24,725 nt of DNA from Chara braunii (GCA_003427395.1 BFEA01000003.1:7037325-7062049); one strand, 5' to 3'; positions 1-9,972 are shown, counted from the stretch's first letter. The notes: generated from the sequence alone by a model not told the origin. Made by a program: numbers and translations.

Positions 1-2
1 CC

Positions 3-1273
3 CCCCCCCCACTGTCCTCCACCACACCTTCTTCCACCCCCGTTCCTTCCCTTCCCGTTTCCCTCCCGTCCTCACAACCTACTACAAGTGCTTCCACCAC
101 TACACGAACCACTCCCCTTCGCCTCTCCTCCCACCTCACCCAACCTCTCCTAACTACTTCCACCATCCCCTCTGTCCACCCCTCTTACACCCAAGTCCTT
201 TCGGGCATTTACCCCGCCATACCCCAACCTCCTCCTTGCTACCTCCTTTGTGACCGCAGTCAAGATCACACCTGCTACGACACCTCTCCCGATGACCGCA
301 ACTTCAACAACCTTACTTGTATCGTCCCCCGCAACGGGGATATTCCTCGCTCCTTCCGCGCCACCGATATCGCGACGTTCTCCGGCCTCCCCGACAAGGA
401 CGTCCTCCTTTTCCTCTCTCAAAATCAAAATGCCTTCGATCTCCACAACATGCCCCTCGCTCATTGGCTTCCCACTGCAACCTCCCGCCTCCAAGGCGCC
501 GCCGCTCAATGGTGGTTAACCGAAGACAACAACCGTCAAGCCAACGGCCTTCCCCAAATCACCTTCCTTCAATGGTCGATCTTCTCATCACCACCTTCCG
601 TTCGCAAAAGACCATCGATGACTACATCGATCAATTTTACAACCTCCGCCAAACTGGCCACACCGAGCGATTCATCCATTACGTTCGCTCCCTCCTCCTC
701 CACATCCCGTCGACTCTCATTCCCGACTACGTCTTCATCTCCCGCATCAAGCGGGTATCCTTCCCCCACCTCGCCGCAGCCCTCGCCCATGAGCCCGAGC
801 TCCCTCTCACCGATCTCCTTACCCGCCTCCTCCACCATGATCGCCTTCCTCACCTCCGCTCTCAACGACCAGCCGCCCCCAACCGCACCCGGTTTTCCCA
901 CACCATTGCCTCCGACGACTCGTCACTCCCCTCCGACGATGGCCTTGACTCCTCTCCCGAGTCCCTTGACCCAGCCCAATTCACCGAGGAAGATTTCCTG
1001 GCTGTCCATCTCATGAGGATGGAACGGCAACGCCTGGCCTCCCAGCCTTCCTCCTCCCCCCAACCCCCTCGTCTCAAAAAGCTCACCCTCGCCGAACGCG
1101 CCTTCCTCCAGGCCAACGACGGTTGTTTCCGGTGCTGCCAGCTGGGGCATCAGCAAACCAATTGCCCCAAGGTCGGCCGCTCCACCCACCAGGCTTCCCG
1201 CCCCACCGGATCCAGCCCTCCCATATCCACTTCCTCCTCCTCCACCGCGGCCTTTGGACCCTCCTCCACTTGA
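3..1273 (+). pseudogene. gag: Gag polyprotein of Ty3/gypsy element (frameshifted, 5' partial)
   Basis: Gag is the structural protein that packages retrotransposon RNA into virus-like particles. Frame 3 is open from base 3 to about 575 and reads a low-complexity Pro/Ser/Thr stretch, then a Gag-like fold: FSGLPDKDVLLFL near 378-420 and LQGAAAQWWL near 492-521. Near 572-580 the Gag reading moves to frame 2 (FRSQKTIDDYIDQFYNLRQT near 596-655) and runs to TGA at 1271-1273, so a single-base indel lies near 575. A CX2CX4HX4C zinc knuckle (CFRCCQLGHQQTNC) is at 1124-1165, preceded by an acidic Ser/Asp-rich linker. The core helices and knuckle match retrotransposon Gag; the start is outside the window. 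Broken, so not expected to make a full-length protein. Confidence 0.85.
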
Positions 1274-1417
1274 ACACTGTCCCCCCCCCCTTGTAGCCAT
1301 GTCCTAGCATCAACAATTCGTCTGTCGGCGACGACTTTCACACCGGACACCCCCCGAGGAGTCGCAGTCTACTCCGCCTGCCCTCCTCCCGATGACGTCC
1401 TCTATTCCGTCGGCTGA
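1274..1417 (+). other. Deletion junction between Gag and integrase C-terminus
   Basis: In an intact chromovirus, protease, reverse transcriptase, RNase H and the integrase catalytic core would lie here. Only about 150 bases separate the Gag stop from the integrase tail. Frame 2 has a short open stretch (TTFTPDTPRGVAVYS, then PPPDDVLYSVG) ending at TGA 1415-1417. It may be a remnant of the Gag-Pol junction, but no protease DS/TG motif or RT motif is visible. A poly-C run (1279-1289) is present. Confidence 0.6.
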
Positions 1418-2038
1418 GCACCCCACGGCCACATGTTCCACAACCCATCCTCCCCCTGCCCCTCTCTCAATAAATGGGTTGCAACAATGAACCGTCTCCT
1501 AAGAGAAGCAACCGAGTCAATCCAACACACCCAGGAACAACAAGCTAAACAAGCCAACAAGTATCGTTGTGATATCACCTTCCAAGTAGGGGATAAGGTC
1601 TGGCTCTCCGCCAAGTGCTTTGAACCCGAATAGGGCTTGTCCAAGAAACTGTCAAACAAGTGGCTCGGTCCCTTCCCCATCATTGAACAAACCTCCCCCG
1701 TCAATAACAAACTCCAGCTTTCCCCTGACATGAGTCGTGTCCACCCTATCTTCCATGTCGAATACCTCAAAGAATACCATGAATCCCCGCCACAGTTCTC
1801 TGATCNCCCTCACCCTCGTCCCCCTCCTATCATGCTCCCCACTGGACCTGAATTCTCCGTGGAATCCATCATTGGNCGTNGAACAACNCAAGTCGNTGAT
1901 CACCCGGAACAAATCAAAGAATACAAAGTCAAGTGGACAGGCTACCCGGATGAAGAATCAACATGGGAACCCCTTGAAAATCTCAAGAATGCCATGAGAC
2001 TTGTCCATGCCGATGATCGCTCCCACCCTGCATCCTAG
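1418..2038 (+). pseudogene. Integrase C-terminus with chromodomain (fragment)
   Basis: Only the end of Pol survives. The first part reads the helical linker and the GPF-type SH3-like fold of gypsy integrases: LLREATESIQHTQEQQAKQA, then FQVGDKVWLS, and after an in-frame TAG (1631-1633), KLSNKWLGPFPI and SRVHPIFHVEYLKEY. A chromodomain follows at about 1850-2020, with VESII, YKVKWTGY and ESTWEPLENL, including the aromatic residues expected of a histone-tail-binding cage. Chromodomains in this position direct chromovirus integration to marked chromatin. Five ambiguous bases (1806, 1876, 1880, 1888, 1897) fall in or just before the chromodomain, so some residues are unknown. The frame ends at TAG 2036-2038. 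With no catalytic core it cannot integrate DNA. Confidence 0.92.
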
Positions 2039-3461
2039 CTATCCCCCTGCCTATACCTTAGCTAAAACCTTGAACCCTTGCTTAAACCCTGCTACAACCT
2101 CGCCACCTTGTTCTACACACACCCCTGCCACAACCACCCTTGCCCTTGACCCCGATTCCTGATGTCTGATCTGCCCTTGTCCCTTGCCTAGCCCTGCCCC
2201 ATTCGCCCTCCCCACTTCCTTGTCCATCTTGTCCAATGCTTGTGGACCTGCGTGACGCCGACGATAAAGGATCTAATGGCATGCGCACGAGGACGATGGC
2301 TTGTTGCACCACTGTTCATGGAGATTATGCAGCTGGATTGGCCACCATGCCGCTACACCTGGCCGACACCCTGCCTTGCAGACTCCCTGGAGCAACTACT
2401 TGTGATATGAACCATGTACCAATATGCGACTTCCTTGCTACCGGATCAGACTCCACTGCAGATCATGTATCGGACGTGCCCACAACCATCGAACATGGAC
2501 CTCTTGACTTTCCACGCATCAACACTCAACATCTTGTTTCTCCTTGCTGAAGACCATTGAAGACCCCCCCCCCCTTGCCGCTGACCAAGCCCTTTGCAGT
2601 TCGCCTTGCTTCCATCATCGACCTGACCAAGACCTCCTTCAAGACCCCTATTGTTGTCGCTGACCTAGGACTGCTCAGGACTCCCGAAGACCCCTTCTTG
2701 CGGCCGATCAAGACACTTGAAGACCTCACCCAGACCCCCTGACCCATTGCAGACCTCCGACCCTGTACCCACATCCCATAAAACATCCCAGCCCTTGTAC
2801 ATGCAAACTGTGCCCTTGAACCTTGCGACAAACAATTTTTATTTTTCTCGTCCCCTGAAAACCTATAACCCTGTAGAATTTCCACTGAAATACCCGTTCA
2901 CCCTTGTTGAACATCCATAGGAAACCCTGTTACCTGCTCTCCCTTGTAGATCATCAATAAGAAACCCTGTTACCTGCTCTCCCTTGTAGATCATTAATAG
3001 GAAACCCTGTTACCTCTTCACCCTTGCCAACCATCTATAGGACTACCCTGTTCCCCCTGCAACACCCCTAGTTCATTATTAGCAGATCCCTGTTTTCCTA
3101 ACCATTGTTTCCTTTACCCAATAGAACTTCAATAGAAGTCCCCTGTTCCCTGAACTCTGGGCCCCCTTAACCTATAGCAAACCATTCAGTCCCCTTAGTT
3201 CATCAGTAGGATTACCCTGCTCCCTGCCGTCCATATAGTTCATTTGTAGGACTACCCTGTTCCCTGCAACCCCCCTAGTTCATCAGTACGACAACTCTGT
3301 TCACCGGTACCGAACCCTGTTCCCTCTTACTCACGCAGCCCATGCCACCCACATTATACCCCTCTCCCCTTTCGACTTGTTAACCAGTGATCGGCCCCGT
3401 CCCGTCCTTCACAGATTTCAACATTGCTTCATGATTTTTGGCAGCCGGGACGTTGCCTTCT
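2039..3461 (+). other. Long non-coding spacer between pol and 3' LTR
   Basis: This 1.4 kb interval between the chromodomain stop and the polypurine tract is long for a gypsy element. It is C/T-rich, with recurring CCCTTG, CCCTG and GAAGACC words, and has a poly-C run at 2566-2574. A 104-codon open frame at 2236-2550 resembles nothing I recognise and lacks coding character. The part from about 2885 onward is tandemly repeated and annotated separately. It may be a decayed extra ORF region or a captured satellite. Confidence 0.6.
2885..3325 (+). repeat. 40-bp tandem repeat array inside the retrotransposon spacer
   Basis: Three consecutive 40-bp units are well preserved at 2920-2959, 2960-2999 and 3000-3039. 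Each begins with GGAAACCCTGTTACC or a close variant and ends with ATCATCAATA or similar. More diverged units, recognised by CCCTGTTCCCTG followed by a TAGTTCATCAGTAGGA-like block, continue to about 3325. Confidence 0.8.
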
Positions 3462-3473
3462 AGAGGGAGGGGA
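3462..3473 (+). promoter_or_regulatory. Polypurine tract (plus-strand primer site)
   Basis: A purine run AGAGGGAGGGGA sits three bases before the TG that starts the LTR. In LTR retrotransposons this RNase H-resistant tract primes plus-strand DNA synthesis. Its position immediately 5' of the LTR is as expected. Confidence 0.8.
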
Positions 3474-3476
3474 TAG

Positions 3477-3984
3477 TGTTACGGACTCCGCCAGGGCTCA
3501 ATCCCTGGTCTATCTTTTTGCTGTTTCGGCTACATCCCGTTTTCGGCCTGGCACCCTTTTTCCAAAACCTCCTTTGGTGCCGTAGGATTTAGGACAATTG
3601 GCGCCATACTGCAATTCGGGCGCCACTTTCAAATTCCGCATTTTTCAGTCCTGCCCTCGGGGCCTTTGCAGAAATGCCCCTGATACCATACGTGTCACCG
3701 GTACTTATACTAGCTCCCCGTACGGTACAGGGACCAGTCTCGTACCAGTTTCCAGCTGCCGTACTTGTACCCAGTGTGACTTGCTCCTGTTTCGGCATTC
3801 GAAATCCAAGACTTCGACTTTGTGTCCTTGTCACTGTGTCTGCGTCCGACCCTCAGTCGTGTCGAGTGAGTGAGTGTGTGTGTGCGCTCTCCCTCTCTCC
3901 CTCTCTCTCCTCTTTCTTGGCTCTCCCTGTCTCCCTCAGCCGCACGCTCGTTACACGAGGCGTCAACATTAAATCTCCCTAACA
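3477..3984 (+). repeat. 3' LTR of the chromovirus
   Basis: The 508-bp segment begins TGTTACGG and ends CCCTAACA, giving the TG...CA termini with a 5-bp terminal inverted repeat (TGTTA/TAACA). It follows the polypurine tract. The partner 5' LTR is outside the window, so neither LTR-LTR divergence nor the target duplication can be checked; the base context right after it is GGATG. A CT-rich stretch at 3890-3935 lies near its end. Confidence 0.85.
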
Positions 3985-4005
3985 GGATGGGATATGCAAG
4001 TTATC

Positions 4006-4075
4006 ATAGTAATACAACCTATTGAGATCGAATCGTGAATAGTAACACAACCTATCGATCGAACTCGAATCGTGA
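4006..4075 (+). repeat. Short tandem duplication (33 and 37 bp)
   Basis: Two adjacent copies begin ATAGTAAYACAACCTAT and end GAATCGTGA. They lie 22 bases beyond the LTR and differ by a four-base insertion and a few substitutions. Confidence 0.8.
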
Positions 4076-4642
4076 ATAGGCGCCATGCCCATGTCATCAA
4101 CTTCAAGGCCAAGCTATACTGGCGGTGGACCCTACATGTTTAATCCTGGAATCATCGAGGGTCATTGGCCACGTTGACAAATACTCAGAAGGAAGACTGA
4201 ACCCCCGCTAGTGGGACTTAGGCCCTGGTCTCGATATGATACGATTTGGGCGAGTATCGGGCTTAGTGAGGTCGTGAGGCGACTCGGACGAGGCAGTTTT
4301 GTTGTGTGGTCTTCCATTCGGTTGGTTACAAAAACGGACCATATACGGAGGAAAGTGTGGGAGGGGAGGACGTGTGTGGGGGGATTGGATAGTGGGGGGA
4401 GACGGGGGGGAGGGCGGGGGGAGTGTGAGGAGGGCCGCACGAAGTGTGGAAAGGAAATCCAGCTACAGCAGTTCGCTGGCCCCACCAGTCCGTCTACATA
4501 CATATGTTATAACTCTTCGCTGCATATTTTTTTGTTTTCTCTTGTTTCTTTTTCTATGAACAATTTTTTTTTATTTTTTTTTTCACACAATACACACTTG
4601 CCCCATTTGTTTCGGGGGTCATCGCCAAGCAAAGAGTTTTGC

Positions 4643-4644
<2 letters not shown>
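4076..4644. other. Intergenic stretch with G-rich patch, no gene seen
   Basis: No credible coding region was found. At 4378-4421 the plus strand carries five runs of three to seven G within 44 bases, a composition that can fold into a G-quadruplex. A T-rich stretch follows at 4525-4585. Confidence 0.5.

Positions 4645-4695
<51 letters not shown>
4645..4695. repeat. (TA)n microsatellite
   Basis: About 25 uninterrupted TA dinucleotides are flanked by TTTTGCAT on the left and TTGCACATTG on the right. Confidence 0.98.
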
Positions 4696-4697
<2 letters not shown>

Positions 4698-4970
4698 CAC
4701 ATTGTATTATAAAAGTAATCGAATGAGGTCGGGAATCCCTCAATGTATCAACCCAAGAGTGAAGCTTGTGTCGGAAACCGGGTCCAACGTCCCATGGTCT
4801 GCAACTCCAAAAAAAATATAAAACTAGTCGAAAAAGGAAAATTCAAAAACATAAATAAAGTGTCAAGACAACCAGGAACTACTGAAAAATTCATATTCAA
4901 GATCTTCTACTAATCTATCTGGAAGCCTTACCCAGCTTCGCTTCGAGATCTTACAGAAAAGAGAGTACGT
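4696..4970. other. Intergenic stretch, no gene seen
   Basis: Nothing coding was recognised. A 31-base stretch near 4757-4787 ending CGGGTCCAACGTCCC recurs with about six mismatches at 22370-22400, so this is probably part of an old dispersed repeat. Confidence 0.4.
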
Positions 4971-5436
4971 ACCTATTTGTAAGCTCAAGGAAACATGAAC
5001 CACCTAAATGGGTTTCCCACCACACACCCTTGGATCTTCATTCGTAATCAACATTCAACAAACCAAAATCACCATAGATACAGTTCAAGTTTGATTCCTT
5101 CAAGCGAGTAGCGTTCCCACCACTGACGGACACTCTCCCACTGCCTCCGTAGTGTCGCCGCTTGTAGACGCGATGTAACCTCTAAGGCCAAAAATCGATT
5201 TTAATCTTACCTATAACTCAAGGAAGCTTGAACCGCCTAGACGTGTTTCCCACCACTCACCCTTAGATCTTCAATAATAACAACATTGAATGTACCGTGA
5301 TCAACATGGATATAGTTGAAGGTTACTTCCCTCCCTACTTACGGTAACTACCAACGAATAGCGTTCTGACCTGTAACGGTAACACTCCCACTTCCTCTAT
5401 AGTGTCGCTACCCATATTTGTGGTGTTACATAATGA
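4971..5436. repeat. Two-copy tandem repeat, unit about 235 bp
   Basis: Copies at about 4971-5208 and 5209-5436 align along their length. Shared landmarks are ACCTAT, CTCAAGGAA, TGAACCNCCTA, GTTTCCCACCAC, TAGCGTTC and ACTCCCACTNCCTC followed by TAGTGTCGC. They are clearly diverged, which indicates an old duplication or the end of a satellite. No coding capacity. Confidence 0.75.
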
Positions 5437-5514
5437 CAAGGAATGTATTTCCTGAAACTTCAATGCCTAAGAAAACGAAGAACGAGATGTTAAAAAGAAG
5501 GTAGATCTAACCTA

Positions 5515-6296
5515 TATCGGTGGCTTGGCACATGACTGTGGTAGTAAAAGTGAACCTAGCCTAAGTTGGCGGCCAGAAGCAAGATCGCGCGTAGTGACAC
5601 GTGAAACCAATAATTGGGGCATATTATTCTTGAAGAGAAGAAAAAATGGTATTCGTCTCCAGCATAACGAATACAAGTGAAGGTTATGGTTCATCTATCA
5701 AGAACTATGAATCTAGCCTGATTTACGGCCAGGAACAGAAGTCCAAATTAAATTCAACACAAGGAGGGAATTCTTATCTAGCGCCAACGATAAATAACCT
5801 TTCATGCACAACAAACACGAGATGCAGGCAGAAAACATTTATGACGATGGAGCCTGAGTACTACTCATAAAACAGTTTCGAACAATTCAAACTAGTAACG
5901 AAATATGTTGGCACATGGAAAAGAGATAACAACCATAGTTCATCTATTCAAAGCAATGAATCCATCATGATTAAGGACCAGATACAGATAGTCATGATTA
6001 AGTTTTATGCAAGGAGAAACTTTCTCCCGTCGCTCTCACACCATAGCACTCAACACAACAATACTACATAAACACCTATAAGGATGGAACCTAATTACTA
6101 CTCGTGGAAGACTTGCAAACATTTTAAAACCAGTAACGAAAGATGTTGGCATATGAAATTAAAAACAACAGGTACATTTAATTTAATAATATCAATGAAT
6201 GCCACCGGAGTAACGGTGTGATATAGAAAGTCGATTAAATTTTATGCAAGGAGAAAATCATTCTCGCACCATAACACTCAGCACAACCAAAGTTTA
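5515..6296. repeat. Decayed satellite-like array, unit about 240 bp
   Basis: Landmarks recur at 237-250 bp spacing: GTTCATCTAT at 5689 and 5938, AGTAACGAAAKATGTTGGCA at 5894 and 6132, ATGCAAGGAGAAA at 6007 and 6244 (matching CACAAGGAGGGAA near 5758). About two and a half units can be followed, with a partial degraded unit near 5515-5610 (GGCACATG, CTAGCCT). A 74-codon frame at 5646-5870 is an accident of one unit, since the other units do not keep it open. Confidence 0.75.
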
Positions 6297-7468
6297 CGGA
6301 TCTTTATTGGGACCGAAACATCCCGTGTTAAGCAGGGAGGTTCGATACGAGCGGGCCCAACTATTTTCTTCTAGTCGATAGTCAAGGACTATCTAAGCTA
6401 GAAACATACGTTGCACTACCTAAGACGCTCACCCCTTGAGGTCAACAAATGTTACTCGCCCTCAACAATGACTGTCATCGCCGGGTTTTTGCGGTTCCAA
6501 GAGTACGACGAAAGCCAAAATCCGAGCAAAAAAAACGCACTCTATGAATTTGACCAAGAGGGCAACCAGATGCAGAGTAACAAGAGTTAGAAGGCAACGA
6601 GGTGTCGAGGTCAGACCAAAAACCAAATATTATCAAAGGTGTCAACCACTGAAGAAAGGCTACATCTAAGGTAGGTTTGCTCCATATTGGCCAAAAGTCT
6701 GCTACGCATCTGCCGAAAATCTTAGACATGTCAAAGAGTTGTCACCGCTATTGCATGCTCTCCGTTTGCGTACGATTGTGCCACTTCTGTCTTCCACGGT
6801 TCTTCCATAATAAAATCGTACTCGCCCTTAATATATCCGACCAGTAGTCAACAGGCGGTACATAAGGAATATGAAGGATAGGAGCGATCGATACATCAGG
6901 AATGTGCAGGATATGGCAGTCTCGATACTGCCAAGGCTGTCGAGATGGCATAAAAGGTAAGTAAAAGTTCGATGGAACTTTTGCACGTATGTGAGTGTCC
7001 TAGGTAGACGACTTGGAGAGGGAGGTCTGTTGGGTTGATTGTCTGTCCATTAAAGGAGCTGGACCAGCCAACGCCATAGTACAGGCTATGGTGGGTCTGG
7101 CAGGTGCCCGCCCGTTGCGACATATTGCCCGTACTCTGGGCAAGACAAACAATCTAGCGTTAGCCGCTCCAACTTCAGCCATCGCGTTCCCACCTCCACT
7201 GGTGGCACTCCCACTGTTGTTGGCGGCGCTGCTACTAGTGCCGCAGTAGTGCTTCGCGTCGATTCCCCTTCCTCCTTTTGCATAATTTTCACCATGATCC
7301 AGTGGGGTCAAACTTGTCATGTGCGTGCGCCGGGCCGCTTTGCCCATGTCTGCTTCCACGAGGTGTAGTGCAAGTGCTGCATCATGACCTTCTTCCTCAA
7401 CCTGTTGGCAATGCACTATACCTCATTGAAAGCGGTCATGCACAAAAGCGTGCACTTCCACAGCTCGT
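6297..7468. other. Intergenic stretch, no recognisable gene
   Basis: Open frames up to 138 codons occur (for example 7000-7416 on the minus strand), but none shows a known domain and they overlap one another on opposite strands. I see no RNA gene here. Confidence 0.4.
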
Positions 7469-7583
7469 GGGCATGGGATGCATTCCCCGTGGAAGGGATC
7501 ACAACTTGCGGGCATGGGACACATTCCTTGTGAAAGGGGTCACAACTCGCGGGCATGGAACACATTCCTCGTGGAAGGGGCCA
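7469..7583. repeat. 41-bp tandem repeat, 2.8 copies
   Basis: Units at 7469-7509, 7510-7550 and 7551-7583 (partial) share GGGCATGGRAYRCATTCC, then TGGAAGGG and CACAACTYGC. The unit is not a multiple of three bases, so a coding repeat is unlikely. Confidence 0.85.
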
Positions 7584-8630
7584 TTCGCGGAGTACTGTCA
7601 TCTGAAGTAGACCACGCCGGTTCTTGGGAGTGTTGATGCTACCATCTACCCCCAAATATAAAGCACCTTGATTTTGAATGTATACAAGCCATCTTTCCAG
7701 CTGGATGCAGTCATAATGAGGGTGCATTGTGTTGGGGGGAAGACGGTAGGCTCTCGTCATCCTCTCCCTCCTCCGCCCTCTCCTCAACCTCCGTCTCTTC
7801 CTCCGCCCTCTTCCTCGTCCAGTCTAGGTTCATATTGTTCCCCACCCTGCATATGGTGTCTGAGGTTGTGGCATGTCGGGACAGCAGCTGCAGTTCACGA
7901 CTTTGATTGTGCCACCTCCAAGCTTCCGCGTCTCTAGTTAGCGGAAGCAGGCGCAGTGTTGCACCAAGCAGAACCCAATGTTATTGGTCTTGTCCCTCTA
8001 ACAACCAAAAATCCTTATTATCTTCTCCTCCCTGTCCTCTTGTGGTCGTCCTCCCGCTACGGCCTGTCATCCTCTTCCTCTGTCTCCACTTCTCCTCAAC
8101 CCCTCCTCCTCAACCTTCTATTCCTTCTCCTCCTCCTCTCTCTTCCTCTCCTTTGCTCTCTCCTTCTCCACATCCTTGTCCACTAAGTGTTGCATGGCCC
8201 TACAAAAACAATCACATCCTTGTCTGGGATCGCCACTCTCAAGGCATACACTAGCATGTATTTTAACAAATTTTAAACGGCAGTACGAGGCTGTTAACAC
8301 GGTCAAGTTGATAAATTTCATGGGTAACCCGTGTTGCATTTCGGGACTCTGAAAGTCACGGTGAGGGTCTTGCGGCCGAAAACCGCCATGAGGGGTGATT
8401 ATATGACAAGCGGCACCTCCGGGTCATTTGGCTCACCCATTTATTGTAGAAAACAGAAAGGAAACTATTGCTACCACCAATCCGAATGCGAAAATAGGGC
8501 CTCGTTAGAGACTCCTCAGAGCGTTCTTGGGCTCCGAGGATGAATAATCGGGGAAATTTTGGAATTTTGGTGGCGGTGTTCCACCTATCCTCAGGGAATG
8601 GCTCCAAGGACGAACCCTTGGGGATGATTT
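7584..8630. other. Intergenic stretch with pyrimidine-rich tracts
   Basis: Two CT-rich tracts on the plus strand (about 7757-7822 and 8025-8180) create long Ser/Pro/Leu-rich open frames that are compositional artefacts. Near 8507-8612, CCTCAG...GGCTCC-AGGA-GAA is repeated at a spacing of about 78 bp. No gene recognised. Confidence 0.4.
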
Positions 8631-8784
8631 TTAATTAAAAAGTCACAAAAAAAACAAATCTGACAAAATTCAAGTATGTGGGACAGGTCCCCACCTACTC
8701 ACGTAAAACGTTTCAGAGCCAACAAAAATCATGTTGGCCATCAAAAAGTTATAGGCGCAAATTCGAAGATATAAACTTTTTAAA
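8631..8784 (+). repeat. Dispersed repeat family R1, copy 1
   Basis: This segment aligns with 21991-22138 in the same orientation. The best shared block covers GAGCCAACAAAAATCATG, TTGGCCAT, AAAGTTATAGGC, ATTCGAAGATAT and AACTTTTT, and both copies begin TTAATTNAAAAGTCAC. An A/T-rich run follows each copy. Its class is unknown. Confidence 0.85.
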
Positions 8785-8860
8785 CTTTTGATCCCAATTT
8801 TTTTTTTTTTTTTGTTCTTCCACCTCTTTTTTTTACTTTATTTTTTTTCCTTGCATTTGC

Positions 8861-9188
8861 CTGCAAATGAGGCAGGGTCTTGCGGGTGAAACTATTTGCA
8901 CCCCATAAACTATTAAAACACAGACTCGAATTCCAACTAGCTGCAACCAAGCCAATGAGGCATTTCTACTGAGGCATTTCGCAGCCCACAAAATGTTGAA
9001 ATACAGACTAAAGTTCGAATCCATCTGCAACCAAAAAACAGAGGGGGGGGAACCTCTCTTGCAGTTACTGCTCGTTATCCCCCTCCTCCAAGCTCTGCCA
9101 ACAAGGCAGGGCACTTTGTGGTGTTGTTGGGCATCCACGAACTGCTGCTATACAAACTCAAGCTCGAATCCAAATACTTCAGGTGCAC
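8861..9188 (+). repeat. Cluster of three SINE-like (tRNA-related) units
   Basis: Three related units at 8861-8949, 8951-9032 and 9095-9188 each contain a small hairpin-like start (CTGCCAACAAGGCAG in the third), a middle part ending in AAATACAGACT or a variant, then a B-box-like word (AAGTTCGAATCC in the second) and usually GCAACC. The same pattern recurs at 16314-16406 and 16789-16871. GTTCGAATCC matches the RNA polymerase III B box of tRNA genes. A clear A box is not evident, so SINE origin is an inference. None folds as a complete tRNA. Confidence 0.6.
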
Positions 9189-9228
9189 CCCCCCTCCTTG
9201 CCACGCCATAAGGCCTCGTGCCCTTTCA

Positions 9229-9230
<2 letters not shown>

Positions 9231-9306
<76 letters not shown>
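9231..9306. repeat. (AT)n microsatellite, 76 bp
   Basis: Thirty-eight uninterrupted AT dinucleotides are followed by CGTCA. The same exit sequence (TATATCGTCA) follows the TA tract at 14871-14913, and a shorter TA tract lies at 9400-9417. Confidence 0.98.
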
Positions 9307-9308
<2 letters not shown>

Positions 9309-9972
9309 TCACAAACAGAACTGTCCGGTAAACCGTAAGCAAAGAAAAAGAAGAAGACAACAAACGAGGGGTTGTGACAAACTGTTTCGTCGGAGTTTAC
9401 ATATATATATATATATACATACAGGGTTGCCGGCGTTCGGGATGGGCCGAACGCCCGAACGTACGGGACCCCTTCGGAAGGCGTTCGGCTGTTCGGGCCG
9501 AGCTTGGACCAAAAACAAAAACAAGTTCTTTAAAAAATTTCGAAAAAAAACTATGTTATGGAGAAAAATAAACTAAACAACATTTGCCTGGGCACTACAT
9601 CCAAATTCTTTACCAAATTTGAATTACAAATCAAATACATAAAATAAACACTGTGATAAAAATAAGAAAAAATAAAAAGAGAAGTAAAATGAGTGAGTGT
9701 GCCAACACCTTTTCGACACCACCATCTTTGAGTGGGTGAGCACTTTGACATCCCTATCTTTGAAGATTTTTAATGTTTTTTTGGCAATGCAGAATGGCTT
9801 AAAACTTTATAGGCGTGTAGGCTACATCATAAAGAACTCTCAAAAACACACGCAGAAAAACTAACTTATTTTTAGGCCCTGATAATGTTTTTGGCGGGGA
9901 CCGAACCTGGAGGTGTTCGCCCCCGAACGGGACCCCGAACGCCCGAACGTTCGGGGGCCAGCCCGTGGGCCC

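Larger units (their letters stand above)
1..3984 (+). mobile_element. Ty3/gypsy chromovirus, 3' part, internally deleted and decayed
   Basis: In order, the sequence shows a Gag with zinc knuckle, an integrase C-terminus with a chromodomain, a long spacer, a polypurine tract and an LTR ending in TAACA. This order and the chromodomain identify a chromovirus-type Ty3/gypsy LTR retrotransposon. The 5' LTR, primer-binding site and Gag start lie upstream of the window, since the Gag frame is open to base 3. Protease, reverse transcriptase, RNase H and the integrase catalytic core are absent, so about 3 kb expected between Gag and the integrase tail has been lost. The plus strand is strongly C-rich and G-poor over 1-3380, unlike the flanking DNA. 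Frameshifts and stops make it non-autonomous. Confidence 0.9.

Noticed and set aside
923-1300. Gly-rich minus-strand open frame opposite Gag
   Set aside because: Compositional shadow of the C-rich Gag sense strand; Gag motifs and the zinc knuckle lie on the plus strand.
2236-2550. 104-codon open frame in the retrotransposon spacer
   Set aside because: No recognisable family, isolated in decayed repeat-like DNA; it could be chance.
6300-6362. 5S rRNA-like phrase (CATCCCGTGTTAAGC)
   Set aside because: Only a short chance similarity; the rest of the 5S sequence and its box C order is missing.
7000-7416. 138-codon minus-strand open frame
   Set aside because: No domain, Ala/Gly-rich through composition, and it overlaps equally open frames on the other strand.
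7469-7583. CRISPR-like regular repeats
   Set aside because: The units are directly adjacent with no unique spacers, and the genome is eukaryotic.
9009-9032. Possible tRNA gene (GTTCGAATCC T-arm)
   Set aside because: No acceptor stem or anticodon arm can be paired around it; it fits better as a SINE-like unit.
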